Under the pieces are notes generated by a model. The model saw only the letters and a list, made by a program, of their open reading frames with translations. It had not been told where the DNA came from and made no database searches. Shown in pieces: positions 4,989 to 6,441 of a DNA stretch of 6,441 nucleotides. The position numbers and the translations under genes are program-made. Origin of the DNA: Rhodospirillales bacterium (GTDB lineage Bacteria; Pseudomonadota; Alphaproteobacteria; Acetobacterales; Acetobacteraceae). The stretch spans positions 1 through 6,441 of the forward strand of contig JANXXW010000311.1 in NCBI GenBank assembly GCA_025350425.1. The letters run 5' to 3'. Position 1 is the stretch's first letter; every line of letters starts with the position of its first letter.

Positions 4989-6441
4989 CAGAACAGGAAA
5001 TACCGCTGTGCCATCGGCAACACCGTGGCCGGCTCGCAGGTCAGCAGCACGCCATCGGCGCGCACTTCGTAGGTCTCCGCATCCACTTCGATGTTCGGAC
5101 ACGCGTCGTTATGGATCATGCTCCGCTTGCCGATGCCGCCGCGTGTGTCCGACACCGCCGCCAGATGGCGGCGCAAACCCAGCCGCGTGCCGATGTCGCT
5201 CTCCAGCGCCACGCCCGAGACGAACGTAATGCAACTCGCCGCCAACGCGCCGCCGAGCACGCCGAACATCGGCCGGTAATGCACTGGCTGCGGCGTCGGG
5301 ATCGAGGCATTCGGATCGCCCATCGGCGCCATAGCGATGCTGCCGCCCTTGATCACCAGATCGGGCTTCACACCGAAGAACATCGGCGACCACAACACCA
5401 GATCGGCTAGCTTGCCGACCTCGATCGAGCCGACCTCACGCGCCAATCCCTGCGCGATCGCCGGGTTGATCGTGTATTTTGCGATATAGCGCTTCACCCG
5501 CGCATTATCCGCGCGCCCGTCGCCCGGCAGCGATCCGCGTTGCATCTTCATCTTATGCGCGGTCTGCCAGGTCCGGATGATGACCTCGCCGACCCGCCCC
5601 ATCGCCTGGCTGTCGGACGAGATCATCGAGAGTGCGCCCATATCGTGCAGGATATCCTCGGCCGCGATCGTCTCGCGTCGGATGCGGCTTTCGGCAAACG
5701 CCACATCCTCTGGGATAGACGGATCGAGGTGATGGCACACCATCAGCATGTCGAGATGTTCGTCCAGCGTGTTGGACGTGTAGGGCCGGGTCGGGTTGGT
5801 GGAACTCGGCAACACGTTGGCCAAGCCCGCCACCCGGATGATGTCAGGGGCATGGCCGCCGCCCGCGCCCTCGGTGTGGAAGGCATGGATGGTGCGGCCC
5901 TTGAAGGCGGCGATGGTGTCCTCGACGAACCCGCTCTCGTTCAGTGTGTCCGTATGGACCATCACCTGCACGTCGAACCGGTCCGCCACGGACAGGCAGC
6001 AATCGATCGCGGCCGGCGTGGTCCCCCAATCCTCGTGCAGCTTCAGCGACGAGGCACCCGCGCGCAGCATCTCCTCCAGCGCCGCAGGCTGGCTTGCATT
6101 GCCCTTGCCGGAGAACGCGATATTGACCGGCAATCCCTCGGCCGCCTGCAACATGCGCGCGAGATGCCACGGTCCCGGCGTGCATGTGGTGGCCGAGGTG
6201 CCCGTCGCTGGCCCCGTCCCACCGCCGACCAGCGTGGTGATTCCTGACGCCAACGCCTCGTCCACCTGTTGCGGGCAGATGAAATGGATGTGGCTGTCCA
6301 CGCCGCCAGCCGTCAGGATCTTGCCTTCGCCCGCGATCACCTCGGTTCCCGGTCCCACGATGATCGTGACACCCGGCTGCACGTCGGGATTGCCGGCCTT
6401 GCCGATAGCGCTGATATGGCCTTCCTTGATGGCGACGTCGG
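4988..6441 (-). CDS. ureC: Urease alpha (catalytic) subunit UreC, 5' end outside the window
   Basis: UreC holds the dinuclear nickel site that hydrolyses urea to ammonia and carbamate. 483 complete codons are visible, from DVAIKEGHISAIGKAG to the C-terminal AQRYFLF; the GTG at 6382 is internal. Metal and catalytic residues, in visible numbering with Klebsiella aerogenes equivalents, are: H50 and H52 (HIH; 134/136), K133 (the lysine that becomes carbamylated, LKLHEDWG; 217), H135 (219), H162 (VHTD; 246), H188 (FHTEGAGGGHAPD; 272), C235-H236 in the mobile flap (319/320), R252 (336) and D276 (SSDSQAMG; 360). The offset is 84 throughout, so there are no indels across the active site and about 84 residues are missing at the N-terminus. 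Total length would be about 567, normal for a separate UreC. The TGA shares its last base with the ureE ATG. ureA, ureB and probably ureD should lie upstream, outside the window. The enzyme looks active once matured. Confidence 0.99.
   Translation of the reverse strand, partial: DVAIKEGHISAIGKAGNPDVQPGVTIIVGPGTEVIAGEGKILTAGGVDSHIHFICPQQVDEALASGITTLVGGGTGPATGTSATTCTPGPWHLARMLQAAEGLPVNIAFSGKGNASQPAALEEMLRAGASSLKLHEDWGTTPAAIDCCLSVADRFDVQVMVHTDTLNESGFVEDTIAAFKGRTIHAFHTEGAGGGHAPDIIRVAGLANVLPSSTNPTRPYTSNTLDEHLDMLMVCHHLDPSIPEDVAFAESRIRRETIAAEDILHDMGALSMISSDSQAMGRVGEVIIRTWQTAHKMKMQRGSLPGDGRADNARVKRYIAKYTINPAIAQGLAREVGSIEVGKLADLVLWSPMFFGVKPDLVIKGGSIAMAPMGDPNASIPTPQPVHYRPMFGVLGGALAASCITFVSGVALESDIGTRLGLRRHLAAVSDTRGGIGKRSMIHNDACPNIEVDAETYEVRADGVLLTCEPATVLPMAQRYFLF

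Noticed and set aside
4448..5410. Plus-strand frame of 320 residues over ureE and ureC
   Set aside because: It is His/Arg/Pro-rich antisense to firmly identified urease genes.
5540..6247. Plus-strand frame of 235 residues over ureC
   Set aside because: It is antisense to the catalytic region of ureC and has no domain.

Overview
The window is GC-rich DNA packed with genes, and GC-ending codons dominate most of the real frames. This suggests a proteobacterium, most likely an alphaproteobacterium. That placement rests on the style of the proteins (a DUF6600-like Pro/Ala-rich secreted protein, a short orphan receiver protein, a ureC-E-F-G gene order) and not on a marker gene, so the genus is left open. 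No rRNA, tRNA, CRISPR array, insertion sequence or phage gene was seen. No gene-free stretch exceeds about 100 bases.

Layout. Bases 2-1393 (+) hold the 3' part of a long, low-complexity protein: an Asn-rich segment, a glycine-zipper-like hydrophobic segment, three 52-residue (156-bp) tandem repeats, and a Pro/Ala tail. Convergent to it, at 1419-1796 (-), lies a single-domain CheY-like response regulator with all its phosphorylation residues. A 99-bp divergent intergenic region separates the regulator from an uncharacterised inner-membrane protein at 1896-2444 (+). After it, at 2479-2952 (+), is a small ORF that resembles a decayed OmpA-type C-terminal domain and may have a damaged 5' end.

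The right half (3013-6441, minus strand) is the distal part of a urease operon. In transcription order it reads ureC (5' end outside the window), ureE, a remnant of a Uma2/DUF820-family nuclease gene, ureF, ureG. UreC is the nickel-binding catalytic subunit. UreE delivers nickel. UreF and UreG, together with UreD/UreH (not in this window), form the GTP-dependent activation complex. Every junction overlaps: TGATG at ureC/ureE, TTGA at Uma2 remnant/ureF and ATGA at ureF/ureG, so translation is probably coupled along the mRNA. All UreC metal-ligand and catalytic residues in view are present at a constant offset of 84 from the Klebsiella aerogenes numbering, so the enzyme looks functional. The operon promoter lies upstream of ureC, outside the window.

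The most unusual point is the Uma2-like fragment, which fits almost exactly between the ureE stop and the ureF start. ureF begins with TTG inside the last codons of this fragment, and its probable ribosome-binding site lies within it too. I did not find convincing evidence of a wholly new system. The other items worth a look are the internal repeat array, the OmpA-like ORF with a hydrophobic start in another frame, and small symmetric sites in the divergent intergenic region.
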